From Solenopsis invicta (lineage: Eukaryota; Arthropoda; Insecta; Hymenoptera; Formicidae), in contig NC_052671.1 in NCBI RefSeq assembly GCF_016802725.1, forward strand, positions 16,495,731 through 16,559,730: 64,000 nt of DNA. The letters run 5' to 3'. The stretch's first letter is position 1, and the number at the start of each line of letters is the position of its first letter. Of this stretch, positions 23,501 through 31,104 are shown piece by piece. The position numbers and the translations under genes were made by a program. Under the pieces are notes generated by a model, which worked only from the letters and a program-made list of their open reading frames with translations, ran no database searches and had not been told where the DNA came from.

Positions 23501-26500
23501 AATTTATTTTGATTTTTTATATTATATTTGACCGGTGTCACCAGTTGTTATAAGTGTAGGTGATATGCCCACCATTACAACAATTATTATTAAGAATAGA
23601 TGAAGAAAATTGGAAAGATTTTGGGAAATTATATAAGGTACATTTGAATTCTTGGGTGCGTGAATGAGTGTGCGTGGGATTATAGTTTAAATGAAAGTGC
23701 CGTATTTGATGAGCAGCCAGTACACGCAATCATCATGCGATCTTGAATTTATTGTTTTATTATTATTTCTATTTTTAATTGTAGCGACAATTATTACAAA
23801 AAATAAACGACTGTGTGTAGCCGCTCCAATTTCAGTTATATAAATTCTGATTCGAAGATGTTAACTGTGTTAAATTTATTTTTATATTTCAAATTTCTTG
23901 TTATTACAATTCATATTAATTGTATTTTTAAAAAATTAACTGTAATAAAAATTATTTTGACGCATATATACAGTTAATATAAAAAAAAGAAAATTTTTAT
24001 ACGCTAGATGTAACATCAAATATTTTATACCATACTTGATTATTATTACTAAACTCCTATTTTCAGTGTAATGAAAAAATACTGTGTACAAAGAAATAAA
24101 ATTTGAAATATTTTACTGGAATTAGTAATAAAGGCAATTTTATTTTTTCCTTTGCATAAGTACAAAAAATAGATTTATAATATAGGTACAGAGTGTCAGA
24201 AAATATTCATTTATGCTTTTGTGGGTTGATAGAGCAAGTCAAACGAAAGTCCTTTGCTATTTTTCAAAATTTGCAACAGTTCTCGAGATAAAAGTTAATA
24301 AATTCGGCAAACAAGCATATACTTTCCCTACCCACAGCACGCGGGGACTGCCCATCGGTCGCTAAGTCAGTGGCAGCCGCGGTAGGCGGCACGGTGAGAA
24401 GGGAGAAGTAGCAATGGCTGTTTTAAGCTGGGTACATACTAGTGAACAAACATCGAACGAGCAGCTGCAATTGTATTATACTTATAAACGCTTATATCGC
24501 GCACGAATTCTTTTTGATGTACGAGGTGTGTTCAAAAAGTATCGCGAATTTTGAATTTTCGCGGGTTACGTATATTCGAATTTCGATCTTTTTGTGGCGT
24601 TATGTTGGTACTCATGTCTCTCACTTATGCCGACAAGCTCGGCCATTTTGAATGTTCACTTAATTGTTGACAGCTGCTTTGCTTGCACGTGTTTTGGATC
24701 GTCTTCGATTTTTACCTATTCAAAAAAATGGATCAAAGAACCTGTATCAAATTTTGTGTGAAAAACGAAATTAAGTGCGCGGATGCATTCCGAATGTTGA
24801 CTGTGGCATACGGAGAAGCTACCTTGGACCGAAGCAACGTTTATCGGTGGTACAAAATGTTCTCAGAAGGCCGAGAAGATGTGAACGACGAAGAGCGTGC
24901 CGGACGCCCGAGCACTTCAACAACAGACGAAAAAATTAATGAAGTGGAGAAAATGGTATTGGCCAATCGTCGAATCACCGTTAGAAAAGTTGCTGAGGAC
25001 CTAAACATATTGATTGGCTCGTGCCATTCGATTTTTATCAATGATTTGGGCATGAGACGGGTCGCCGCGAAATTCGTACCAAAATTGCTCAATTGCGACC
25101 AAAAACAGCATCGCATGAACATTGCTAATGAGATGTTGGACTCTGTCCGCGACGACCCAAATTTGCTCCAGAGGGTCATAACTGGTGACGAATCGTGGGT
25201 TTATGGTTATGACGTGGAAACCAAAGCTCAATCATCTCAATGGAAGCTGCCGCACGAACCAAGACCGAAAAAAGCGCGCCAAGTTCGGTCGAATGTGAAA
25301 GTTTTGCTGACAGTTTTCTTCGATTGCAGGGGCGTGGTGCATCATGAGTTCTTGCCACAGGGTAGAACGGTCAATAAGGAATATTACCTGCAAGTTATGC
25401 GCAATTTGCGCGAAGCAATCCGCCAGAAACGCCCGGATTTGTGGAAGAACAAAAATTGGCTTTTGCACCACGATAACGCCCCTGCTCACACATCGTTGCT
25501 TGTGCGCGACTTTTTGGCCAAAAACAACACACTAATGATGCCGCAGCCACCGTATTCCCCAGATCTGGCCCCCTGTGACTTTTTCTTGTTCCCTAAACTG
25601 AAGAGGCCCATGAAAGGACGACGTTACGCTACGCTTGACGAGATAAAGACGGCATCGAAGGAGGAGCTGAACAAGATAAAAAAAAATGATTTTTTGAAGT
25701 GCTTCGAAGATTGGAAAAACCGTTGGCACAAGTGTATAATATCTCATGGGGATTACTTTGAAGGGGACAAAATAGATATTCATGAATAAATAAATAATTT
25801 TTGAAAAAACACAAAATTCGCGATACTTTTTGAACACACCTCGTATTGCCTCATGAGGAAATCAAGCCGAACGCGAATCGAACGTTTTATTCGTAATCAC
25901 TTTAGCATAATATCTACTAAATAATAACAATGAACGTTCAAATTAACTGTTTGTTCAATGTTCGTTCGCTAAGTCTGTACCTAGTTTTACCCGCCTCACT
26001 GCCTGCCGCGGCTGTCATTGGTTTGACGATCGACGGGCAGTCTCCGCGTGCGGTGGATAGGAAAAGTACGTGCTCATTTGCCGAGTTTATTAATTTTTAT
26101 CTCGGTAACTATTGCAAATTTTGAAAAATGATACAGAACTTTTCTTCGCAGTTTGATTTGCTCTATCAATCCACGAAATCACGGGCAAACTTTTTCTGAC
26201 ACCCTGTATATACGTACAAAAATACCGCCCTCCTATTATTAAAAACCATGACAAATGTTTCATTAAATTTAAAACTATTTTTAGTTTTTAAAACTATTTT
26301 CGGAAATATTTCTTTAAGACGTTTTTTAGAAATCTGTAAGATGTTTTATGGTCAAATTTGAGACTTTGTGTTATCTGGATTGCTTTGCTTTCAACCTTTC
26401 ATAATATCCTATTGGTATTCTATTGCGTTCCAAAATTGTCGAGATGATCGTTATTATAATCACGGTTCCATGAATAAACTCTTGTACGTTGTATTTTCAA

Positions 26501-29106
26501 AAAGTGTCGCGAGACTTTCTCCGTTTAAAACTTTCTTCGTTTATTGTATAGCTACGCGATACAAATACATTCTCTTCAAGAGGACCGGTACACTTGGACA
26601 CCGTACAATTAGACACCGTGCAAATAGACACGGTGCAAATAAACACGATATTTTGAATACGATTCCATTACCGGTGCCAGACACCGTTCAGTTGCATACC
26701 GCTCACTTGCACTATTTATTTGCGCACGAAAAGACGCTGCCGAAATTAATCTCATTTGATGCGTTTTTGCATGAAATAAACGAATCTGGCAGAAAAAAGT
26801 GTCGGACTGCCTCGCAAATCGAAATATTAATCATTAAAGTTGACGACTATTGAGGTTAGGATAGCATTTAAGATTTTTTTTGTCCCCCCCTTTCCTCCCC
26901 CCCCCAAGGGTAGTAAAGTGGATGTTTTTGATGTTATGTGGTAGATTCTGTGATACCATTGTAAACCTATAAATTTCAATTAAAAGTTATTTTTTATTTA
27001 GTACCTTTAGAATTGTGAGGCTTAAAAGCTACAGTGTACTGTAACTTTCAAGCCTCATAACTCGGAAAATACTTAACAAAAATAAACTTATTTATAGTGT
27101 TTTGGAAAACTCTTGACACCAGCTATTAGATTCTGGAATCATAAATAGGGTGTTCCATTTAAAAAAGTTAATGTGATTTTGATCTGACCTTGGCAACGCC
27201 ATCCAAGGTTAAACTGATAAAATCAGTAAATAGATATTTTGAAACCCTACCACTTTGATCTGAAACTCTTTTTTCTGAAATGTTTAGTTTTCGAGATATT
27301 TCGGCGTTCTGGTACTTTTTCTCCACCCTGTACATGTATATGACTCAGACATATGCATTACTATGTAACAACCTGTGTTTTGTCCGAGCGCGGACGAGCT
27401 CAGGGAAGCCAGGGCTCGAAGGAAGGTTGCCGGGTTAATTAATTCCGAGATCGGGCGTGCGTTTAATGAGAAACTACTTTATTTGAGATATAATGCTGAT
27501 AATATGCGCACGTAGTTCGGGGATACACGAGGTGTATCCGCGACGGTACGGTGACGCGATTTCACAATAATAAGACGCGGTATTTACAGAACGGGGATCT
27601 ATTTACATTCTCTCGGTCGCTCGTACTCGGCCCGCGGCCGGTATGAGAGAGCGCACGATAGCGCGAGGTCTCGCTCGCGCTTGGTTCGGTGTCGTCGCGA
27701 GGGCTTCACGGTGTTTACGTCGTCGCCGGCCTTGTTGATCCGCGACGCGCGCGGGTCGGGACGCCCTACGTTAGAAGCCGCGCCGGTGTTCCGCGAATTC
27801 GCGACAGGTGCGCGGCGGGATTCCTTTAGTAGGGAATCTCCGACGTGAGTCGGTGCCGGCTGCCTCGAGATCTCTCGATGGAGGCAGAGATCTCTCTACC
27901 CCCTGGGTGGCAGTCGTTACCGCGGACTCTCGGACGGAGATAGGTTTGATGGAATCGTTGAGATCTCTCAACGGTGGCAGAGCTCGCTCTACCACTCGGA
28001 TTCCCTAGGTGCCGGGAAAGCGGGATCGGAAATCGCCGAGATCTCTCAGCGGTGACAGAGCTCACTCTACCACGCGGATTTCCTGGGTCTGGCTCGGAGG
28101 CTGGACCGGAGAAGAGTCGCTCTCTCTGTGAGATCGTCCGCCTTTTATACCCCGATCTCGGAGAGTCGGGGATGTTCGAGTGGAGCTCGGTTCTCCCCGG
28201 AATACAGCATCCCTGCTGCTCCGAGATCGGTCCGGTATCGCGCTCTCGCTTGAGCGTACGCCTCTCTGTCGCTCCAACGCCAGGAGCGTGCGAATTAATG
28301 CGCGTGCGCGTGGACTTTTACGGGCGTTTAACGGCGCGCTTGTCGGACAGTTCGCGCGCGCGTGTGTGAGGCGATTATCGGCGCGTAGCGCCTGTTCGTC
28401 TGTTCGGCAGGTGTTTGGCCGGACAGGGGAGCGGTTCGTGGCCCCAGGGGGAACGATGCGGAGGTGCATCGTTACAATTATTATTAGATCCTAGTTTCAA
28501 TCCCTGACTGACAATGAGATATTATTTTTTACAATAAATTTTTTATAGAATTTGGAGGGAAGGAAAGAAGAATTCTTACTGCGATATTAGATTGAATAAT
28601 AATAAAATGCTTATATAAAATGCTAATTATTATTAAGTGAAATTGATTGTCGATTTAATATTGTGCACCCAGACCCAATTCGGGACTGTGTTTCAAGATT
28701 GAAAAATTTATCGGTTTGATAAACTTGAAAATGTAAAAATATAAAAGCACAGAAGATATCAATACTAACAATAAATGACTGGTCAAGGCTCTTTAATTTG
28801 CTATTCTTTCACATGTTGACCTTTGTCCTCTTATTATTAACACTTTTTATTATTATTACATTTTATTTTCTTGTTGACATTGTACTTACTGATTGAGAAA
28901 TTGCGTATATTCCATTCCCTGACGCGGTAGCGTATGTCGCGGAACGACAGGTCCAGCTCAGGTCTCTTTGGGAAGGACTGCTTTTCCCGTTGTAAGACAT
29001 TATTGTTGTCTATGATAGCCGTGTCTCGCATGTTGTCTTGGCTGCCATGATCGAACTGACAGCTCACAGACGATCGTGACAGCGAACAATGCGTCAGAGT
29101 GGTCAT
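3072..29106 (-). CDS. ABCG-type half-transporter gene, seven exons visible, 3' end outside window
   Basis: ABCG half-transporters pair up in membranes and use ATP to move lipids or other hydrophobic substrates; this one's substrate cannot be told from sequence. Exons on the minus strand: 29106-28890, 22949-22832, 9619-9424, 9142-8995, 7205-6966, 6301-6185, 3332-3072. All junctions have GT-AG borders, and the codon phases fit from one exon to the next, giving about 432 residues. In order: Walker [11 protein letters not shown]-loop CYIHQD, signature LSGGQ, Walker B ILFLDEP, H-loop TIHQPSA, a VIEVA linker, then the start of the membrane domain. The nucleotide-binding domain preceding the membrane domain is the ABCG order. 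Family members usually run 600-700 residues, so about 200 residues lie left of position 1. The [20 protein letters not shown] stretch before Walker A resembles insect ABCG1/ABCG4-like proteins (from memory). The introns, up to 13 kb, are filled with transposons. Confidence 0.85.
3484..3542. repeat. (GA)n microsatellite
   Basis: About 28 uninterrupted GA dinucleotides in the ABCG intron, followed by a purine-rich tail. Confidence 0.95.
4415..5459 (+). pseudogene. mariner transposase pseudogene (left copy)
   Basis: An open stretch at 4415-4702 encodes the first catalytic region through [16 protein letters not shown]. Coding similarity is then cut by the MITE at 4694-5133 and resumes to the C-terminal [13 protein letters not shown] and a WIDSFLASK segment ending at 5459. 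The second catalytic Asp (HHDNARPH in the right copy) is frameshifted here (caccatgacaacgctcgg). Not functional. Confidence 0.8.
4694..5133. mobile_element. hAT-type MITE with 8-bp target duplication
   Basis: The ends CAGTGCTG and CAGCACTT begin long inverted repeats of more than 90 bp (acagctacttgcaactttcg... and its complement). Flanks GTTTAAAG (4686-4693) and GTTCAAAG (5134-5141) form an 8-bp duplication with one mismatch, as hAT elements make. The right arm of the inverted duplication has the empty site (gtttaaagcgagc complement near 50000). Non-coding. Confidence 0.9.
5577..6184. other. ABCG intron 6, no feature recognised
   Basis: AT-rich sequence shared with the right arm (49082-49561 complement). 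Open frames here are short and not protein-like; no terminal repeats are visible. Confidence 0.5.
6185..6301 (-). CDS. ABCG exon 6 (linker)
   Basis: A 117-nt exon after tatgtttcag and before GTAAGG. With the preceding split codon it reads [20 protein letters not shown], continuing to a charged, Lys/Glu-rich segment. This is the cytosolic linker between ATPase and membrane domains. Phases fit both neighbours. Confidence 0.85.
6302..6965. other. ABCG intron 5 with (GA)n tract
   Basis: Contains a (GA)n run at about 6866-6919. Two overlapping minus-strand open frames (6611-6854) are also open in the duplicate. They have no family motif, and the exon phases require them to be skipped. Confidence 0.6.
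6966..7205 (-). CDS. ABCG exon 5 (D-loop and H-loop)
   Basis: A 240-nt exon between tttcag and GTACGT. Together with the previous exon it completes TTGLDS (D-loop), then [20 protein letters not shown] (switch histidine) and [16 protein letters not shown]. It ends [10 protein letters not shown], the usual cysteine-proline-x-NPADF region of ABCG proteins. Confidence 0.9.
7206..7659. other. ABCG intron 4, part, no feature recognised
   Basis: Between exon 5 and the Harbinger-like relic, a stretch rich in 'atacg' words contains only short open frames unlike any protein family. Confidence 0.45.
7690..7966 (+). pseudogene. Harbinger (HARBI1-like) nuclease N-terminal fragment
   Basis: The frame 7772-7963 encodes [20 protein letters not shown] followed by TQRVIDRG. 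This resembles the N-terminal region of HARBI1-like nucleases (DPFE...EF...FRLSK pattern, from memory). No catalytic core is present. Immediately upstream, about 7703-7771 is a diverged tandem copy of the first 65-70 bases (gcaaacattgtgttcgaaaa). The same relic is at 47137-47328 on the minus strand in the right arm. Confidence 0.5.
7967..8887. other. ABCG intron 4, remainder, no feature recognised
   Basis: AT-rich sequence shared with the right arm. No terminal repeats or reading frame recognised; possibly the decayed continuation of the Harbinger-like element. Confidence 0.4.
8888..8945. repeat. (TA)n microsatellite
   Basis: A run of TA dinucleotides with one interruption near the left end; its counterpart in the right arm is at 46164-46204. 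Confidence 0.95.
8995..9142 (-). CDS. ABCG exon 4 (signature and Walker B)
   Basis: A 148-nt exon starts after acceptor gtgtgcag and ends before GTAAGC. It encodes [16 protein letters not shown], then [16 protein letters not shown] and [10 protein letters not shown]. The signature motif and the Walker B catalytic Glu are present. After LSGGQ the family usually has a basic residue where this copy has Glu (KKEL); the duplicate has Lys. Confidence 0.9.
9424..9619 (-). CDS. ABCG exon 3 (Q-loop)
   Basis: A 196-nt exon begins after the acceptor ...ttgcatag and ends before GTTTGT. It encodes [16 protein letters not shown], then [20 protein letters not shown]. The Q-loop Gln is kept. The residue before it is His, and the position usually Glu in V-x-E-x-M is Gly. 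The right duplicate has Gln and Glu at these two sites. Confidence 0.85.
9839..11258. repeat. Direct repeat A, copy 1
   Basis: About 1.42 kb, nearly identical to 14376-15799 and starting tcacaaaaacttttttt in both. It contains the P-like element end and most of its transposase fragment. Similarity stops at gatataaaagt, where copy 2 switches to repeat B. Confidence 0.9.
10041..11520 (+). mobile_element. P-like element, copy 1 (longest)
   Basis: TTAA at 10037-10040 is followed by cccttaaacacgtaagtggg. The terminal region of about 700 bp contains a tandem duplication of about 165 bp (10450-10615 and 10615-10760), then a P-element-type transposase fragment. A right terminus was not identified. 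Related ends at 1577, 14571, 30884 and 45066 (complement) are also preceded by TTAA or a near match. Confidence 0.75.
10759..11520 (+). pseudogene. P-element/THAP9-type transposase fragment
   Basis: Open from ATG 10759 to TAG at 11347. The same frame continues after the stop ([20 protein letters not shown]) to TAA at 11518, so one nonsense codon separates two coding parts. Recognisable P/THAP9 core text includes [50 protein letters not shown] and [13 protein letters not shown]. The N-terminal THAP zinc finger and the C-terminal half are missing, so it cannot make a full transposase. Copy 2 lies at 15300. Confidence 0.8.
11521..13380. other. AT-rich block in ABCG intron 2, no feature recognised
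   Basis: No protein-like frame, no terminal repeats found. Around 12760-12850 there is a low-complexity stretch of repeated 'aaaagttaa/aatttaataa' words. This block is absent between repeats A and B in the second copy. Confidence 0.5.
13381..14350. repeat. GC-rich repeat B, copy 1 (unclassified, LTR-like)
   Basis: A CpG-rich block unlike its AT-rich surroundings. The 13825-14350 part is repeated at 15799-16319. It holds aagatctctt/ctctcag phrases, a TATA-like cttatatacccgc near 14130, and ends with gctgtccagcgagtagccg. A block of the same design lies at 27363-28490 (cttttataccccg, gatctctcagcggtg). The TATA-like box inside a long non-coding repeat suggests LTRs of related retrotransposons, but no matching ends or target duplication were found. 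Its short open frames are not protein-like. Confidence 0.5.
14571..15799 (+). mobile_element. P-like element, copy 2, truncated by repeat B
   Basis: Same terminal region as copy 1, beginning after TTAA with cccttaaacacg. The transposase frame from ATG 15300 runs through the same core motifs as copy 1 to HDYDIKV, where the DNA switches to repeat B. The open frame then continues by chance to 15953. Substitutions relative to copy 1 include K to I after MAIRK and a G to W change after YVDF. Confidence 0.75.
15300..15799 (+). pseudogene. P-element/THAP9-type transposase fragment, copy 2
   Basis: Same protein text as the fragment at 10759 for about 166 codons, then fused out of context to repeat B. 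The fusion gives an open frame ending at 15953 whose last 50 residues derive from non-coding repeat (also open at 13820-13979). No functional transposase is expected. Confidence 0.75.
15799..16560. repeat. GC-rich repeat B, copy 2
   Basis: 15799-16319 matches 13825-14350 with scattered substitutions and a short deletion. Beyond gagtagccg it continues with cggacagcctggagcggtgg...gcggttcgttataatg. That is similar in design to the right end of the GC-rich block near 28430, so this copy may preserve more of the original element end. Confidence 0.55.
16561..17330. other. AT-rich block, no feature recognised
   Basis: ABCG intron 2 sequence between repeat B and the putative LTR. No open frame with protein character and no repeat ends seen. 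Confidence 0.45.
17518..17576. repeat. (TA)n microsatellite
   Basis: About 28 TA dinucleotides between the two TGTTACATCC occurrences. Confidence 0.95.
18119..18343 (+). pseudogene. C-terminus of LINE reverse-transcriptase ORF
   Basis: The frame beginning at 18119 reads [20 protein letters not shown], then [17 protein letters not shown], and an Arg-rich tail ending in TAA at 18341-18343. The pattern of a Trp-containing segment, MLQK and a charged AERxRE tail resembles the extreme C-terminus of R1/TRAS-type ORF2 proteins (from memory). No start codon is expected because the copy is 5'-truncated. Confidence 0.6.
18119..19002 (+). mobile_element. 5'-truncated R1-like non-LTR retrotransposon
   Basis: Flanked by a perfect 12-bp target duplication TTACGCGCGCAC (18107-18118 and 19003-19014) and ending in ten or more A residues (18991-19000). 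These are marks of target-primed reverse transcription. Only the last codons of the reverse transcriptase ORF and a GC-rich 3' UTR of about 650 bp are present. It lies inside the long-TIR element, so it is younger than that element. Confidence 0.85.
20276..20966. mobile_element. TTAA-flanked MITE, GGCTCCTGA family, 2-unit copy (691 bp)
   Basis: Starts TTAAGGCTCCTGA and ends TCAGGAGCCTTAA. It contains two tandem units of about 180 bp (tatttactgactgctaggcg and tatttactgattgttaggcg). Almost identical to 51019-51888, which has three units. The TTAA target indicates piggyBac-type mobilisation. Non-coding. Confidence 0.9.
20967..22203. other. Interior/right part of the putative LTR
   Basis: AT-rich with a pyrimidine-rich stretch at about 21085-21130. 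A GC-rich tract near 22000-22140 precedes the polyadenylation-like aataaaagag. No coding sequence. Confidence 0.45.
22218..22831. other. ABCG intron 2, exon-proximal part
   Basis: No transposon ends or reading frame recognised between the putative LTR and ABCG exon 2. Confidence 0.45.
22832..22949 (-). CDS. ABCG exon 2 (Walker A)
   Basis: This 118-nt exon is preceded by tctctctgcag and followed by GTAAGT. It reads [20 protein letters not shown], then [18 protein letters not shown]. The P-loop GPSGAGKST carries the invariant Lys and Ser that hold ATP phosphates. The right-hand duplicate has no counterpart of this exon. Confidence 0.9.
22950..24188. other. ABCG intron 1, part, no feature recognised
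   Basis: AT-rich. A pyrimidine-rich tract directly precedes exon 2 on the minus strand. Otherwise no coding or repeat structure seen. Confidence 0.45.
24522..25843 (+). mobile_element. Intact mariner transposon (1322 bp)
   Basis: Perfect 32-bp terminal inverted repeats start CGAGGTGTGTTCAAAAAG and end with its complement. TA flanks are at 24520-24521 and 25844-25845. One uninterrupted transposase frame lies between. Length, ends and coding capacity are those of a complete mariner, so this copy may be recent or active. Confidence 0.95.
24728..25789 (+). CDS. mariner transposase, DD34D, 353 aa
   Basis: Cuts the transposon from DNA and pastes it at TA sites in the nucleus. The start chosen is ATG 24728 ([10 protein letters not shown]); the open frame extends 15 codons upstream but into TIR-proximal sequence, and 353 residues fits the family. 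N-terminal helix-turn-helix region about 1-110 ([26 protein letters not shown]). Catalytic residues by count: D154 in TGDESW, D249 in HHDNAPAH, D284 in LAPCDFF, leaving 34 residues between the second and third. No stops or frameshifts; TAA at 25787-25789. Flanking it are the element's own inverted repeats and no other gene. Confidence 0.95.
   Translation: MDQRTCIKFCVKNEIKCADAFRMLTVAYGEATLDRSNVYRWYKMFSEGREDVNDEERAGRPSTSTTDEKINEVEKMVLANRRITVRKVAEDLNILIGSCHSIFINDLGMRRVAAKFVPKLLNCDQKQHRMNIANEMLDSVRDDPNLLQRVITGDESWVYGYDVETKAQSSQWKLPHEPRPKKARQVRSNVKVLLTVFFDCRGVVHHEFLPQGRTVNKEYYLQVMRNLREAIRQKRPDLWKNKNWLLHHDNAPAHTSLLVRDFLAKNNTLMMPQPPYSPDLAPCDFFLFPKLKRPMKGRRYATLDEIKTASKEELNKIKKNDFLKCFEDWKNRWHKCIISHGDYFEGDKIDIHE
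26368..26853 (+). other. Open frame with short GACACCGTGCAA repeats, function unknown
   Basis: An open stretch of 161 codons without a recognisable domain. At about 26590-26715 the DNA holds diverged repeats of about 14 bases (gacaccgtgcaaat, gacacggtgcaaat, gacaccgttcagttg). The encoded part is low-complexity ([16 protein letters not shown]). More likely a decayed repetitive element than a gene. Confidence 0.3.
27005..27330. mobile_element. DD41D-type terminal repeat fragment
   Basis: Matches the inner-to-outer text of the long TIRs at 39526-39825 and 42950-43349. Shared words are taactcggaaaatactta, cttgacaccagctattagat, gatctgaccttggc and cgccatccaaggt. It ends caccctg before TA at 27331. 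The opposite end is missing or palindromic (gtgaggcttaaaagctac / gtaactttcaagcctcat), so this is a solo or very short derivative. Confidence 0.75.
27363..28490. repeat. GC-rich repeat C (related in design to repeat B)
   Basis: A CpG-rich block with repeated phrases: gagatctctcgatggagg, gagatctctcaacggtgg and gagatctctcagcggtga. A TATA-like ccttttataccccg lies near 28140. The edges tgtaacaacc and gcatcgttaca resemble inverted ends but no clear target duplication was found. The blocks at 13381 and 15799 share the same order of elements. Open frames here (to 135 codons) look like by-products of GC richness. Confidence 0.45.
28491..28889. other. ABCG intron 1, exon-1-proximal part
   Basis: AT-rich non-coding sequence; no repeat ends recognised. 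Confidence 0.45.
28890..29106 (-). CDS. ABCG exon 1 (N-terminus)
   Basis: The start chosen is the ATG at 29106-29104 ([10 protein letters not shown]...). An in-frame codon farther upstream exists but its extension is not protein-like. The exon encodes a Ser/Gln-rich cytosolic leader, then [20 protein letters not shown], the strand that precedes Walker A in ABCG proteins. It ends at 28890 before GTAAGT. The split codon joins exon 2 to give Ser. Upstream exons, if any, are not recognisable. Confidence 0.75.
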
Positions 29107-30405
29107 CGCGGCGGGATGGAGATAAAACGATGATTCGAAGCGCAAGCCTTTGCTTTCGTACGTAATACAATAAAAATGAAGATGAAACAATGTCACCAAG
29201 CTTCGAGTGTCATTCGGTCCTGTTTGAGCACTCGCGTTATCTGTTCACGGCACTTCCTTTTAATTTTCCCGTACTTGCCGATCACAGATGAAATATCTAT
29301 CGTGTTGACTCACGTGCTTCACGTTGACTCTTAAATATCTTATTAATTCAATCTGAAACGAGAAATCAAAGGAATACCTGTCAATTAGGTATTTTAACTT
29401 AACTTTGTGCTAACTATTTGTTAAAACATCGTTTGTATGCAAACATTAATAATATTCATTGATGATTAAGCAAGAAGTACAGGCGTAAAAAAGTACGCTA
29501 GAAAAAGTTATAAACAACGTCGCTAGTTGTAATAATAACTTGATTACATAACAGTAAAAAAAAGAAAATATGCGGCCGCTTAGAATTAATTTGAAGTCAT
29601 CACAGAAAACAGATTTGCACAAAATATGCTATAAGTTATCAAGTAATTTCTTATTTTGTTAATAGTACGAGAATAGAATATCATAGTTGAGAAAAGAAAT
29701 GTGAAATATTTCAAAAATCTACAAAGCTTAGAAATATTTTATAACAATCAAATTTGATATGCTTACATGTGGTATTAAGAATCATATTCCAATACATTTG
29801 CAAATGGATTATTAATCGCGGCATTATAATGAAGGAGTATAAATATGAAAATGTCGGATAAATGCAATGTCGAAGAATAATTACGCAAAAAACTTATTTT
29901 GATTGAATTGTTAGACCAAGTTGCAAAAGACGCGTGCAAGAGGCAAATCGTCATCTCTAACAAATACGAAGAGATGATACCGAATTACTTGCGTGTTTTA
30001 TGGACCGTGTATCAGTAGTGGATGAATAGCTGTGGCAAAACTTTTGAATTTTATCACTAATTGTAAGTACGGCCGAGAACTACTTATAAAACTTACAAGT
30101 ATTATTTGTTCTTATTTAACAAATAGTATGGATGAAATGATTCTATACTGTATGCGTCAAGTGAATTGCACTCCGAGAAGCAAAATTATGGAACCTATGT
30201 CAGCAGCTACAAAAATAGAATTATTCGGTACCAAGAAAACGATTAAATATATGCAAATTGATTAGCAACTGTTAATCTAATCAGCAGACAAGAGAACAAA
30301 CCCATTATATATAAATGAGTGATTAGTTTTCAAAGAAAGGAAGGATAAATATCTTCTTAAAATATTCTTTTTACGATGATAAATAATTTTGTTTTTTTTT
30401 ACATT
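29107..30405. other. Upstream region of the ABCG gene
   Basis: Lies 5' of the ABCG start on the minus strand, so it may hold the 5' UTR and promoter. No TATA box could be assigned. The stretch 29840-30265 contains weak protein-like text on the plus strand in several frames (LLDQVAKDACKRQIVISN) interrupted by stops; its family was not recognised. Confidence 0.35.
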
Positions 30406-30408
30406 ATA

Positions 30409-30867
30409 CAGGGTGTTCGAAAATAGTTACTTATGCTCTCGTAGATTGATAGAGCAAGTCAAACTGAGAAGAAAAGTCCTTTACCATTTTTCCATACTCG
30501 CAATAGTTACCGAAATAAAAATTAGTAATATTCGGCGAATGAACGCGTACTTTTCCTGCCCACCGCGCGCGGGGACCGCCCGTCAGTCACCAAGCTAGGA
30601 GCAGTCGCGGTAAGGCGAAAGAAGCAGCAATGGCTACCGGCCAGCGCGTCTCACCACCTTCTGCCTGCCTTCCGATCTCCTCCGCAGTACCGACGGGCGG
30701 TCCCAGCGCGCGGTGAGTAGAAAAAGTACGCTCTCATTCGTAAAATTTTACTAATTTTTATTTCGGTAACTATTGCGAGTATTGAAATATGGTAAAGGAC
30801 TTTTCTTCTCAGTTTGACTTGCTCTATCAATCCATGAGAGCATAAATAGCTATTTTCGGACACCCTG
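30409..30867. mobile_element. TA-flanked MITE (CAGGGTGT ends), 459 bp
   Basis: TA at 30407-30408 and 30868-30869. The ends cagggtgttcgaaaatag and ctattttcggacaccctg are followed by long inverted repeats of about 200 bp. The interior has a GC-rich core (cccaccgcgcgcggggaccg and its approximate complement). It is the uninterrupted relative of the element at 24189-26206. Confidence 0.9.
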
Positions 30868-31104
30868 TATATGCAATTCTTAACCCTTAAACACGTAAGT
30901 GGGTCTGTGAGAGCCCATATGAAGTTTTGAATGCTTGCTATGTGAAGACGGAATGAGATAAGAGGTGCAGACCAAGATGTAAAAAAAGTTTGAAATCTCC
31001 TCTTTTGATTGATATGGTTGATCAACTTTTTTGGTCAACTAGAATTCGAATGGCACGGCAGCAAAGTTTTGTTAGGGTCAATGCGACCCATATAGTGTGT
31101 AAGT

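Larger units (their letters stand above)
24426..25983. mobile_element. Inner TIR element split by a mariner
   Basis: Between two copies of GTTTTA (24420-24425 and 25984-25989) lie imperfect inverted ends: tgggtacatactagtgaac at the left, and at the right the complement aggtacagacttagcgaac. The short MITE copy at 30409-30867 has nothing here. Without the mariner it would be about 230 bp. Family unknown. Confidence 0.5.
24189..26206. mobile_element. TA-flanked MITE (CAGGGTGT ends), containing two nested insertions
   Basis: Bounded by TA with ends cagagtgtcagaaaat and ttttctgacaccctg. Long inverted repeats include gatagagcaagtcaaa at the left and tttgatttgctctatc at the right. The related short copy at 30409-30867 lacks the insertions. 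TA target and CAGGGTGT-type termini point to the Tc1/mariner superfamily. Its own interior is GC-rich and non-coding. Confidence 0.8.

Noticed and set aside
24683..24727. Upstream extension of the mariner transposase start
   Set aside because: The added 15 residues are hydrophobic, lie in the short leader, and make the protein longer than the usual length; ATG 24728 places the Asp residues at the usual positions.
27363..28490. Complete LTR element or solo LTR
   Set aside because: No matching target duplication and uncertain ends; left as an unclassified repeat.
28062..28494. Overlapping 104-135 codon frames on both strands
   Set aside because: GC-rich repeat sequence with few stops; composition is Arg/Ser-rich and no domain is visible.
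30032..30265. Small host gene upstream of ABCG
   Set aside because: 77 codons without recognisable motif, surrounded by stop-rich similar text; evidence too weak to call a gene.
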